Assembly (NCBI RefSeq): GCF_002803845.1
Contig: NZ_CP024985.1
Coordinates: forward strand, 8,257,501 to 8,321,500
Source of the DNA: Streptomyces lavendulae subsp. lavendulae
GTDB taxonomy: Bacteria > Actinomycetota > Actinomycetes > Streptomycetales > Streptomycetaceae
Direction of reading: 5' to 3'
Length of the DNA: 64,000 nt
Part shown: positions 27,603 through 34,845 of the stretch, in pieces
How positions within the stretch are numbered: position 1 is the first letter of the stretch
Layout: the number at the start of each line of letters is the position of its first letter
The notes under the pieces: model-generated
Seen by the model: only the letters and a program-made list of their open reading frames with translations
The model's database searches: none
What the model was told of the DNA's origin: nothing
Position numbers and translations under genes: made by a program

Positions 27603-29120
27603 ATGCAGGCCTCCGAAATCGCCGGAATTCATTTCCTGGAACCGTTCTTCGAGACGGCGCGCACGGATCCGGCCCGCCCGGCCGTGGTCGACAACGGGCT
27701 CGTCGTCGGCTACGGAACCCTCGCCGCCTGGGCGTCGGAGGTGGCCGGCGCCCTCGCGCCGCGCACGGACGGGCCGCAGCCGCCGGTCGGCATCGTCGTG
27801 CACCACTCGGCCCGTGACGTGGCGGCCCTCCTCGGCGTCCTCGCGGCCGGCCGCGCCTACGTCCCCCTGGAGGCGGCCCACCCCGCCGCCCGGCTCCGGT
27901 CGATCCTGACGGGGCTCGCGGTCCACGAGGCCGTGGCCACCGCGGACACCGGCTGGCAGCCGCAGACCGCACGGGTGATCCGCCCCCGCTGGCGGCCCAC
28001 CCCGCCCGCCACGGCCCCCGCGCTCCCCGACTCCGGCGTACGGCCGGACGATCCGGCGTACGTGCTGTTCACCTCGGGCTCCACCGGGCGACCCAAGGGG
28101 GTCGTGGTCCCGCACCGGGCCCTGGCCGCCGTGGTCCCGCCGCTGCGCACCCTCTACGGCATCGACCCGCACGCCACCGTGCTGCACTTCCACGGCGCCG
28201 GCGGCGACACGAGCCTGGAGGAGATCCTCCCCACCCTGACGGGCGGCGGGACGCTCGTCATCGACGACGCGGCCCGCGAACGCTTCACCCAGGTCGCAGA
28301 GGACCAGGAGGTCACCGTCGCGGTACTGCCCACCGGTTTCTGGCACGGCTGGGCCGGCGACCTGGAACACCAGGGCGCCGGCCTGCCGCCGTCCCTGCGC
28401 ACGGTCGTCATCGGAGGGGAGGCGGTGCGCGCCGACATGCTGGCCCGCTGGCGGCGGCTCGACAGCGACGGGGTGAGCCTGCTCAACACCTACGGGTCCA
28501 CCGAGACGGCCCTGGTCACCCACGCCGTGCGGCTCGCCGGTCCGGGAGCCCCCGAACTGCCCCGGACCGGCGGGGACCTGCCCATCGGCCCGCCCCTGGC
28601 ACACGTCGGCCAGCGCGTCGACACCTCGGGCGAGCTGTACCTCTCCGGACCCGGGCTGGCCCTCGGCTACCACGGCGACCCGCGGGCGACGGCGGCCAGG
28701 TTCTCCGAGGACGGCGGAACCCGCTGGTACCGCACCGGGGACCTGGTCGAGGAGGCACCCGGCGGCGTCCTGGTGTTCCGCGGCCGCTCCGACCACCAGG
28801 TCAAGATCCGCGGCCACCGGGTGGACCTCGTCGACGTGGAGGCCCTCGTCGGGGACTGCGAGGGCGTGCTGGAGGTGGCGGCCGCACGGGTGGAACGGGC
28901 GCGGCACAGCACCCTGGCGGCCTTCTTCGTGCCGCTGCCGGACCACGACCCCGGCGCGGTGGCGGCCGGCGTCCGAACCCGGCTGGACGCCACGGCCGCC
29001 CCGCACCTGGTGCCCAGCCTGCTGGTGCCGGTCGCGGTGCTGGAGCGTACCCACACCGGAAAGGTGGACCGCGACGCCACCAGGGACCGGTACCTGGCTG
29101 CCACCGGGGCCGGCCGATGA
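27603..29120 (+). CDS. Stand-alone NRPS adenylation domain
   Basis: A 505-residue adenylation domain with no carrier. ATG at 27603 follows GAGGAAACCCACA. VLFTSGSTGRPKGVVV (A3), FHGAGGDTSLEEI (A4 region), NTYGSTETALV (A5), WYRTGDLVEE (A7), FRGRSDHQVKIRGHR (A8) and the A10 Lys in ERTHTGKVDRD are present. Aligned with the other A domain of this window, both have Glu at code position 239. In published streptothricin work, separate A domains load beta-lysine on a carrier in trans and even form the final amide bonds; this protein is a good counterpart. It is divergent from the S15 hydrolase gene with almost no intergenic space. Confidence 0.85.
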   Translation: MQASEIAGIHFLEPFFETARTDPARPAVVDNGLVVGYGTLAAWASEVAGALAPRTDGPQPPVGIVVHHSARDVAALLGVLAAGRAYVPLEAAHPAARLRSILTGLAVHEAVATADTGWQPQTARVIRPRWRPTPPATAPALPDSGVRPDDPAYVLFTSGSTGRPKGVVVPHRALAAVVPPLRTLYGIDPHATVLHFHGAGGDTSLEEILPTLTGGGTLVIDDAARERFTQVAEDQEVTVAVLPTGFWHGWAGDLEHQGAGLPPSLRTVVIGGEAVRADMLARWRRLDSDGVSLLNTYGSTETALVTHAVRLAGPGAPELPRTGGDLPIGPPLAHVGQRVDTSGELYLSGPGLALGYHGDPRATAARFSEDGGTRWYRTGDLVEEAPGGVLVFRGRSDHQVKIRGHRVDLVDVEALVGDCEGVLEVAAARVERARHSTLAAFFVPLPDHDPGAVAAGVRTRLDATAAPHLVPSLLVPVAVLERTHTGKVDRDATRDRYLAATGAGR

Positions 29121-30076
29121 GCGCCGTACGTGACGCCGCGTCCGGTCCGGAGACCGACGCGCCCGCCAGGACCGATGCGGACGCCGTCGCCCACGCCTCC
29201 CGGCGCCTGGGCGTCGCCCTCGACCCGGCGTCCGCCCGCGCCGACGACAGCGGCTGGGACTTCCGGGTCACGCACGTGCGGGCGGCCGACGGCACCTGGT
29301 GGATCCTGCGGCAGCCCCGCCGCCCCGAAGCCGCCGGGCAACTGGCCTTCGAGGGCGCGGTGCTGGCCGCCGTACGCGACCGGATGCCCGTACCCGTGCC
29401 CCACTGGCGCCTGCACACCCCGGACCTGGTCGCCTATCCCCGCCTGCCCGGTGAGGCCGCCGGGACCGAGGACCCCGGCACCCTGGTCTACCGCTGGTCC
29501 ACGGACCCGCTGGCGCACCCCGGCCACTACCTGGAGCCGCTGGCCCGGGCCCTGGTCGCGGTGCACACCACCCCCCTGGACTCTCCCGGCGCCCTGGCGG
29601 ACCGGGCCCGCACCGACCCCGGCACCGTACGCACCCTGATCGCGGACCGGCTCGCCCGCGCCCACGACGAACTCCCGCTCCCCGCCGCCGGACTGCGCCG
29701 CTGGCAGGCCTGGCTGGACGACGACCGCGGCTGGCCCGCCCGGCTCACCCTGGTCCACGGCGACGTCCACCCCGGGCACACCCTCGTGGTGCGTCCGGCA
29801 TCCGGCCCGCCGGCCCTGTCCGGCCTGCTGGACTGGGCCAACGCCGATGTCGGCGATCCCGCGGCCGACTTCGTCGACATGCTCTACGCCGGCGGCAGCG
29901 CCGTGCTCGACCGCCTCCTCGACGCCTACCGGGCGGCGGGTGGCGAGGTGGGCGACGGGATGCGGGCGCACATCCTGGCACGCGCCTCCTTCCTGTGGGT
30001 GCACGTGGCGCTGCGAGGCCTCGACACCGGCCGCCCGGCCTGGGTGGAGACGGCCCTGCGCAGGATGGCACCGTGA
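29117..30076 (+). CDS. Aminoglycoside-phosphotransferase-family protein
   Basis: A 319-residue APH/choline-kinase-fold protein, coupled to the A-domain gene by ATGA. The catalytic loop reads LTLVHGDVHPGHTLV: the Asp is present, while the usual Asn that binds Mg is His. The DFG-equivalent reads GLLDWANADVGDPAADF, which is typical. Related enzymes phosphorylate antibiotics or pathway intermediates. It could protect the producer during synthesis or activate a sugar hydroxyl; the operon position favours a pathway role. Function uncertain. Confidence 0.7.
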   Translation: MSAVRDAASGPETDAPARTDADAVAHASRRLGVALDPASARADDSGWDFRVTHVRAADGTWWILRQPRRPEAAGQLAFEGAVLAAVRDRMPVPVPHWRLHTPDLVAYPRLPGEAAGTEDPGTLVYRWSTDPLAHPGHYLEPLARALVAVHTTPLDSPGALADRARTDPGTVRTLIADRLARAHDELPLPAAGLRRWQAWLDDDRGWPARLTLVHGDVHPGHTLVVRPASGPPALSGLLDWANADVGDPAADFVDMLYAGGSAVLDRLLDAYRAAGGEVGDGMRAHILARASFLWVHVALRGLDTGRPAWVETALRRMAP

Positions 30077-30915
30077 CGGCCCCGGGGGCGCCCCGCGCCA
30101 TCCGGACCACGGGGCGCACACCCGGCGGGACCGCGTACACGCTGCACGGCACGGACGGTCCGCCGGTGGTGCTCGTCGCGGGTGCGGGCGGCACCGGAGC
30201 CGTCTGGGAGCACCACCAGGTGCCCGCGCTGACCCGGGCCGGCCGCCGCGTGCTCACCTTCGACCACGGGCCGGCGGCTCCCGCGGGACCGGGGGAGACC
30301 GCCTCCGTCCTGCGGGAGCTGCTGGTGACCGCCGCTGCGCCGGGGCCGTGCGCCCTGGTGGGCCACTCCCTCGGCGCGTTCGCCGTCCAGGAACTGCTCC
30401 TGACCGATCCCCACCTGGTGAGCGGCGCGCTCCTCGCGGCGACCCGCGGCCGGCCCGACGCGGTGGGGGAGGCACTGGCGCGCGCCGAAGCCGCGTCCGT
30501 CGCGGCGGGCCCCCGGCCGCCGGAGTACGAGGCCTTCGTCCGCCTGGTCCAGAACCTTTCCCCCAGGACGCTGGCCGACGAGGCCGCGGTCGCGGATTGG
30601 CTCGACTTGTTCGAAATCGCCGCGCGGGCCGGCGCCACGGCCGCCCACCTGCCCGCGCCGCCGGTGCCCGACCGGCTGGCCGATTACGACCGCATCCGCG
30701 TCCCGGTGCTGGTGGTGGGATTCGCCGACGACGTACTGGTCCCCGCCCCCCTGGGACGGGAGGTCGCCGCCGCCATCCCCGGCGCCCGGTACGCGCAGCT
30801 GCCGGACACCGGCCACCTCGGGTTCCTGGAACGGCCCGAGGCCTTCAACTCCGTCCTGCTGGACTTCCTCGCCACCGTGGCCCCGACCGAACCCGGAGCG
30901 AACCATGCCCCTTGA
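30073..30915 (+). CDS. Alpha/beta-fold hydrolase
   Basis: A 280-residue hydrolase; GTG at 30073 overlaps the phosphotransferase stop. PPVVLVAGAGGTGAVWEHHQ forms the oxyanion region, CALVGHSLGAFAV holds the Ser nucleophile (GHSLG), VPVLVVGFADDVLVP the Asp region and LPDTGHLGFLERP the His. Cytoplasmic and of normal length. It may act as an editing thioesterase for the free-standing carriers, since no thioesterase domain is fused to any NRPS piece in the cluster; that is inference from context. Confidence 0.75.
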   Translation: MTAPGAPRAIRTTGRTPGGTAYTLHGTDGPPVVLVAGAGGTGAVWEHHQVPALTRAGRRVLTFDHGPAAPAGPGETASVLRELLVTAAAPGPCALVGHSLGAFAVQELLLTDPHLVSGALLAATRGRPDAVGEALARAEAASVAAGPRPPEYEAFVRLVQNLSPRTLADEAAVADWLDLFEIAARAGATAAHLPAPPVPDRLADYDRIRVPVLVVGFADDVLVPAPLGREVAAAIPGARYAQLPDTGHLGFLERPEAFNSVLLDFLATVAPTEPGANHAP

Positions 30916-31651
30916 CACCGTCCACACCGTCCACGTCGTCCACGTCGGCCAGGAGCCGCCGCAGTCCTGGACGGCGGCCGTCTACCTGAGCGGCCCCACC
31001 CCCACCGACCCCGCCGAACCGTCCTGGCGGGCGGACGCCGTCGCGGCGCTGCGCTCCGCGTGGTCGGGCGCCGGACGGCTGGTGGTGTTCGTCCCCGAAC
31101 CGGCACCCGGCGGCGCCTACCCGGCGTACGCGGACCAGATCGCGTGGGAGGAGGAGGCCATGCGCCGCTGCGACGTCGTCCTGTTCTGGATACCCCGCGA
31201 CATGGCCCGACTGCCCGGCCTGGTGTCCAACATCAAGTGGGGAGCGTGGTGCGACTCCGGGCGCGCCGTGCTCGGTACGCCGCCGGAGGCCGAACGCATG
31301 GAGTACCTGCTCCACTTCGCCGGGGCACTGGGGGTACCGGTGGAGCGGACGCTGGCGGGTGCGGCGGCCGCCGCCCTGCGCGCGATCGGCGCGGGCCGCG
31401 CACGCACCGGCGCCGAGCGGGCGGTGCCCCTGACGGTATGGCGCACCGAGCCGTTCCGCAGGTGGTACGCCGACCACCGCCGGGCCGGGGACCGGATGCT
31501 GGACGCGCGCGTGGAGTGGTACGCGCCGGCGGCCGGTCCGGCCGGGGAGGCCGCGTGGCTGCTGACCGTCACGGTCGGCCCGGGCGACGGCTCCCGCGCG
31601 CCCGCCCCGGTCCGGCTGCTGTCCGCTCAGGGGCAGGGCATGCTCATGTAG
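30905..31651 (+). CDS. Nucleoside 2-deoxyribosyltransferase-like protein
   Basis: A 248-residue protein; ATG at 30905 lies 11 bases inside the previous gene, after GGAGCGAACC. Residues about 18-150 resemble the nucleoside 2-deoxyribosyltransferase-like family: AAVYLSGPTP, the acidic MRRCDVVLFWIPRDM and LVSNIKWGAWCDSG. Residues about 170-245 look like a NUDIX-type tail of the kind often fused to these proteins. The family makes or exchanges N-glycosidic bonds; streptothricins have an N-glycosidic link between streptolidine and the amino sugar, so a role there is attractive but unproven. The 3' end overlaps the convergent nat gene by 25 bases. Confidence 0.65.
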   Translation: MPLDTVHTVHVVHVGQEPPQSWTAAVYLSGPTPTDPAEPSWRADAVAALRSAWSGAGRLVVFVPEPAPGGAYPAYADQIAWEEEAMRRCDVVLFWIPRDMARLPGLVSNIKWGAWCDSGRAVLGTPPEAERMEYLLHFAGALGVPVERTLAGAAAAALRAIGAGRARTGAERAVPLTVWRTEPFRRWYADHRRAGDRMLDARVEWYAPAAGPAGEAAWLLTVTVGPGDGSRAPAPVRLLSAQGQGMLM

Positions 31652-32187
31652 AGCGCCTGCTCGCCCTCGGACTCGGTGCCCAGGTAGAGGGCGGTGTCCA
31701 GACCGCAGAAGGTGAAGCCCAGGCGCAGGTAGGCGTGGATGGCCGGGGCGTTGACGTTGGTCACCTCCAGCCAGAGGTGCCCGGCGCCCCGCTCCCGGGC
31801 GAAGTCCGCGGCCCGCTCCATCAGACCCCGGCCGATGCCCCGGCCCCGGTGGCCGGGGGCGACCTCGATGTCCTCGATGGTCAGCCGCCCGTTCCACGGG
31901 GTGTAGGAGACGGCGGTGAAACCGGCGACCGCGCCGCCGGCCCCCACGGCCACGTACGTGCGCCGGTCGCCGTCCTCGCCCTCCGCGTCGTGGCTGCCGT
32001 CGTCCTCGGGGAACACCTTGACGAGTGGCGGGTCCACCGCGACCTCGCGCAGGGTGAATCCGTCCGGTGCGACGGCGACTTGGAAGACGGTGCCGGTGGT
32101 GAAGGAACCGTCGATGGCCGCGATGGCCTCGACGTCCTCGGGACGGGCGACGCGGAACGCGTACGTCGTGTCATGGGTCGTGGTCAT
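31627..32187 (-). CDS. nat: Streptothricin/nourseothricin N-acetyltransferase (self-resistance)
   Basis: A 186-residue GNAT that acetylates the beta-amino group of the beta-lysine side chain of streptothricins. The sequence closely follows STAT/NAT enzymes from streptothricin producers: DGSFTTGTVF, PPLVKVFPEDDG, RLTIEDIEVAPGHRGRGIGR (acetyl-CoA binding), LWLEVTNVNAPAIHAY and the end CGLDTALY...ALYMSMPCP. ATG at 32187 has little room for a ribosome site; CATAGC ends eight bases upstream, so the mRNA may be leaderless. This gene is the strongest single clue to the cluster product: a beta-lysine-bearing streptothricin-class compound. Confidence 0.95.
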   Translation of the reverse strand: MTTTHDTTYAFRVARPEDVEAIAAIDGSFTTGTVFQVAVAPDGFTLREVAVDPPLVKVFPEDDGSHDAEGEDGDRRTYVAVGAGGAVAGFTAVSYTPWNGRLTIEDIEVAPGHRGRGIGRGLMERAADFARERGAGHLWLEVTNVNAPAIHAYLRLGFTFCGLDTALYLGTESEGEQALYMSMPCP

Positions 32188-32543
32188 ACCCCGAGGCTAT
32201 GCCCGGCCTGCCCGCATGAGGGCGGGTTTCAGCCTGGCCCGGGACCGTGTGCCGACCCCCTCGGGCCCGCGACGAGTGCTCCCGGTCTCCGCTCCACCGA
32301 CCTGCGTGAGCACCTTGGCGGCGCGGCCCCCGGGCGAGGGCCGGGCCGGGGAGAGCCGCCCCGAAGACCCGGGGGAGCCGCACGATGTCCGGATTCGATC
32401 GCGAGGTGCGTCAGACGGTCTGCACGGGTGCCGCGGCCCAGGTCTGGGGCCGCCTCCGGCGGAGGACGGAGCCCGGTGGTCGGGGCGTGGCGGCCGCCGT
32501 ATCGGTGGCCAGGCACCCCGCGCCCGCCCCGCCGGAGGGTGCG
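32188..32543. other. Intergenic region upstream of nat
   Basis: About 356 bases between the nat start and the end of the monooxygenase gene. Apart from the putative -10 of nat (CATAGC, 32196-32201) and a CCCGC...GCGGG dyad just beyond it, I see no gene or clear element. It probably marks the right border of the antibiotic cluster. Confidence 0.4.
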
Positions 32544-33773
32544 TCAGGGAGCGGTCCGCGGCAAGGGGTAGTCGGGGAGGTCGATGGCTTCGGCAGCGGG
32601 CGTGAACAGCCTCGATGCCAGGCCGCCCACGCGTGCGGCGACCGGGCCGGCGGCGACCCTGAGGACGGTGTTCATCATCACGACCCCGCCGCGGGTACGG
32701 GGGTTGGCGATGCGGGGAGTGCCCGGCGGCAGCTTCTGGGCCCGGTCCACGTAAGGACGCATGACCGCCTCGTACCGGGCGAAGGCCGTACGGTGGTGCG
32801 GGTGCGCGGCGAGCTCGCCCGCGAGCACGTAGGCGCCGGTGAGCGCGAGGCTGGTGCTCATTCCACTGATGGGGGACGAGCAGTAGGCGGCGTCTCCGAG
32901 GAGGACGGTGCGTCCGCTGCTCCAGGAGGGCATGCGGGCCTGGCCGATGGCGTCGAAGTAGAGAGGGGCGTCGTCGAGGGCGGCGAGCACGCGGGGCGCC
33001 GCCCAGCCCACGTCGGCGAAAGTGCGTCGCAGGACCGTGACGATGCCGTCGCGGTCGAGTTCGTCCAGGCCCCGGACGTCGGACATGAAGGCGAGGGTGG
33101 CCCGGATCGTGCCCAGGTTGTCCGGGCGCAGCGTGACGCTGCGGCCCCGGCCGGCGCTGTGCCAGCGCCAGAGGTCGGTGTCGGCGGGCGTGCGGGGGAT
33201 CGTCAGGTAGGCGATGTAGAAGCCGAGTTCGCGCACGGCCCGGGCGCCGGGGAAGACCAGTGATCGGGTGCGCGAGCGCAGTCCCTCGGCGACGGCGACC
33301 ACGTCGAAGGTCCTGGCCGGTCCGTGGGCGAAGCTGACCGTGACGCCGTCCTCGTTCCCTGTCCCGGTCCCCGGTTCGTCGAGTGCGGTGATCCGATCGC
33401 CGAACACGTACTCGGTGTCCTTGGCGGTGCGGTCGACGAGGATGCGCGACAACTGCCCGCGCAGGATCTCCAGCTCGGCCGTGGCGCCGCCGGAGTCGGT
33501 CGTCCCGGCCGCGAAGCGGGCGATGGCGGCACCTGAGGCATCGACGAACTCGGTACCCGTCTCGCCGGTCGAGGCGGCGCGGATGGCGTCCTCGATTCCC
33601 ATCCGACGGGCGACCTCGCGGCCCGCGCCCCGCACGTCGATGTTCTGGCCGTCGTCACGCAGGGCGTCGAACCGCTCGACGACGGTGGTCCGCCAGCCGC
33701 GGGCATTGAGCCAGTACGCCAGGGCAGGCCCGGCGATACTCGCTCCGGAGATCAGGGCGGTGGGCGTACGCAT
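32544..33773 (-). CDS. FAD-dependent aromatic-type monooxygenase
   Basis: A 409-residue group A flavin monooxygenase. ATG at 33773 follows GAAGGG. ALISGASIAGPALAYWL is the FAD dinucleotide-binding motif (GxSxxG variant), DVVAVAEGLRSRTR the DG-like motif, and RTVLLGDAAYCSSPISGMST the second FAD/ribityl site (GDAA). TetX and RdmE-like drug hydroxylases share this layout. It has its own intergenic regions on both sides and could be an independent detoxification gene or a late tailoring enzyme; I favour the former because nat appears to close the cluster. Confidence 0.8.
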   Translation of the reverse strand: MRTPTALISGASIAGPALAYWLNARGWRTTVVERFDALRDDGQNIDVRGAGREVARRMGIEDAIRAASTGETGTEFVDASGAAIARFAAGTTDSGGATAELEILRGQLSRILVDRTAKDTEYVFGDRITALDEPGTGTGNEDGVTVSFAHGPARTFDVVAVAEGLRSRTRSLVFPGARAVRELGFYIAYLTIPRTPADTDLWRWHSAGRGRSVTLRPDNLGTIRATLAFMSDVRGLDELDRDGIVTVLRRTFADVGWAAPRVLAALDDAPLYFDAIGQARMPSWSSGRTVLLGDAAYCSSPISGMSTSLALTGAYVLAGELAAHPHHRTAFARYEAVMRPYVDRAQKLPPGTPRIANPRTRGGVVMMNTVLRVAAGPVAARVGGLASRLFTPAAEAIDLPDYPLPRTAP

Positions 33774-33904
33774 GAGGGACCCTTCGACGGAGGGGAGCAG
33801 CCGATCTCAGCGCCAGACTAATGGAGTTGCCCGGCACCGATCCGGTCGCGCGACTGGAACTCGTCCAAGGTGATCCGCCGCGATCTGCGCGGGGGCCGCG
33901 GTGC

Positions 33905-34050
33905 CCGGCATCCTGTTGAGTAGTCGACTCACGAAGGCTTGCGTCCGTGTGACTACTGCGGGCACCCGGTCTTGGCGAAGAGGAAGAAGGCCAGGGGAAG
34001 TCATGTCGGCCCCGCACGCCGGCAGCCCCATCGCGGAGCCACGAGGCAGG
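33905..34050 (+). pseudogene. Decayed small zinc-ribbon protein fragment
   Basis: One frame reads RPCDYCGHPVLAKRKKARG, the first half of a CxxCGxPV...CxxxCRQxxHR zinc-ribbon commonly seen at the N-terminus of streptomycete proteins. The second half (SCRP, then RRQPHR) needs a one-base frame change in a CCCC run near 34005 and has lost a Cys. No good start was found. The surrounding 33774-34241 gap otherwise holds nothing I recognise except the upstream region of the secreted-protein gene. Confidence 0.3.
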
Positions 34051-34241
34051 GAGGAGCGTCCTCGTTGGCCCGGCCGTGTCCGGGTCGGCGTCTGCTTGAA
34101 GCCGTCGCGGGTCTCTCGGCTGGAGGTGAATCCTTTCGGGCCCTGCCCGCCTCTTGTATGCGTACCGGCCGAACGGGCCGGCAGAGGTTCTGGGAGCTCC
34201 GCCACTGACCAGGGTGGAGCCTCAAGAAGGGAAACAACAGC

Positions 34242-34763
34242 ATGGCCACTTCTGTGCGTAAGTTCGTCACGGCCACCGCCGCGTCCGCGGTGTTCGCCGG
34301 CGGCCTGCTCGGAATCTCGGCGACGCCCGCATCAGCGGGCGAGGACTGTGACGACGTCTACAAGCGCAAGTACACGGAGATCTCGTCCCAGTGGCACAAG
34401 GTGGTCGCGTCGGGGGTCATTGACAACCGCCGCAGCGATGCCGCCGTGCGCCAGAGCATCACCGCGGGGAGCAGTGCCAGCCTGAAGGGCAGCGTCGAGG
34501 GTGAGATCGGGGGCAAGCTCGATCTGGCCGCGGCGGAGATCAGCTCCAAGCTCGGGGTGAGCGTCGAGGCCAGTGTGTCCATCTCGAAGGGGAAGACCAC
34601 GACGGTCGTGGTCCCCGCCCGTAAGCGGGTCACCTACAAGATCGGTATCAAGAAGCGGGAATACCAGGTCTACGTCACTCATCAGTTCCGAAACTGCCAC
34701 GTCTCCAACTCCTGGGCGAAGGTCACGGTCGCGGACTCCTACACCGAGACCTGGAACAGCTGA
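34242..34763 (+). CDS. Small secreted protein, possible beta-hairpin/aerolysin-like pattern
   Basis: A 173-residue exported protein; ATG at 34242 follows AAGGG. The signal peptide ends ATPASA before GEDCDD. The mature part has two Cys (DCDD and RNCHVS) that may pair. Its middle has alternating Ser/Thr and hydrophobic residues (SASLKGSVEGEIGGKLDLA, then SVEASVSISKGKTTTVVVPA), followed by RKRVTYKIGIKKREYQVYVT. That pattern is typical of long amphipathic beta-hairpins in secreted pore-forming or adhesive proteins, but I do not recognise the family and the fold is inferred only from periodicity. Confidence 0.7.
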   Translation: MATSVRKFVTATAASAVFAGGLLGISATPASAGEDCDDVYKRKYTEISSQWHKVVASGVIDNRRSDAAVRQSITAGSSASLKGSVEGEIGGKLDLAAAEISSKLGVSVEASVSISKGKTTTVVVPARKRVTYKIGIKKREYQVYVTHQFRNCHVSNSWAKVTVADSYTETWNS

Positions 34764-34845
34764 ACCGTCGTCTGAGCGCAGGCGCGCCACTCTGCTGAGC
34801 CCCAACGACCACTGACCGAGGGCGACGCACAGCCGAGCGCGCCGG

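Noticed and set aside
31627..32187. Aminoglycoside or ribosomal-protein acetyltransferase
   Set aside because: The full-length pattern, especially the VKVFPEDDG, TNVNAPAIHAY and ALYMSMPCP segments, is specific to streptothricin acetyltransferases.
32544..33773. FAD monooxygenase as a tailoring enzyme of the antibiotic cluster
   Set aside because: Not needed by the inferred pathway and separated from nat by an intergenic region; kept as a gene but not assigned to the cluster.
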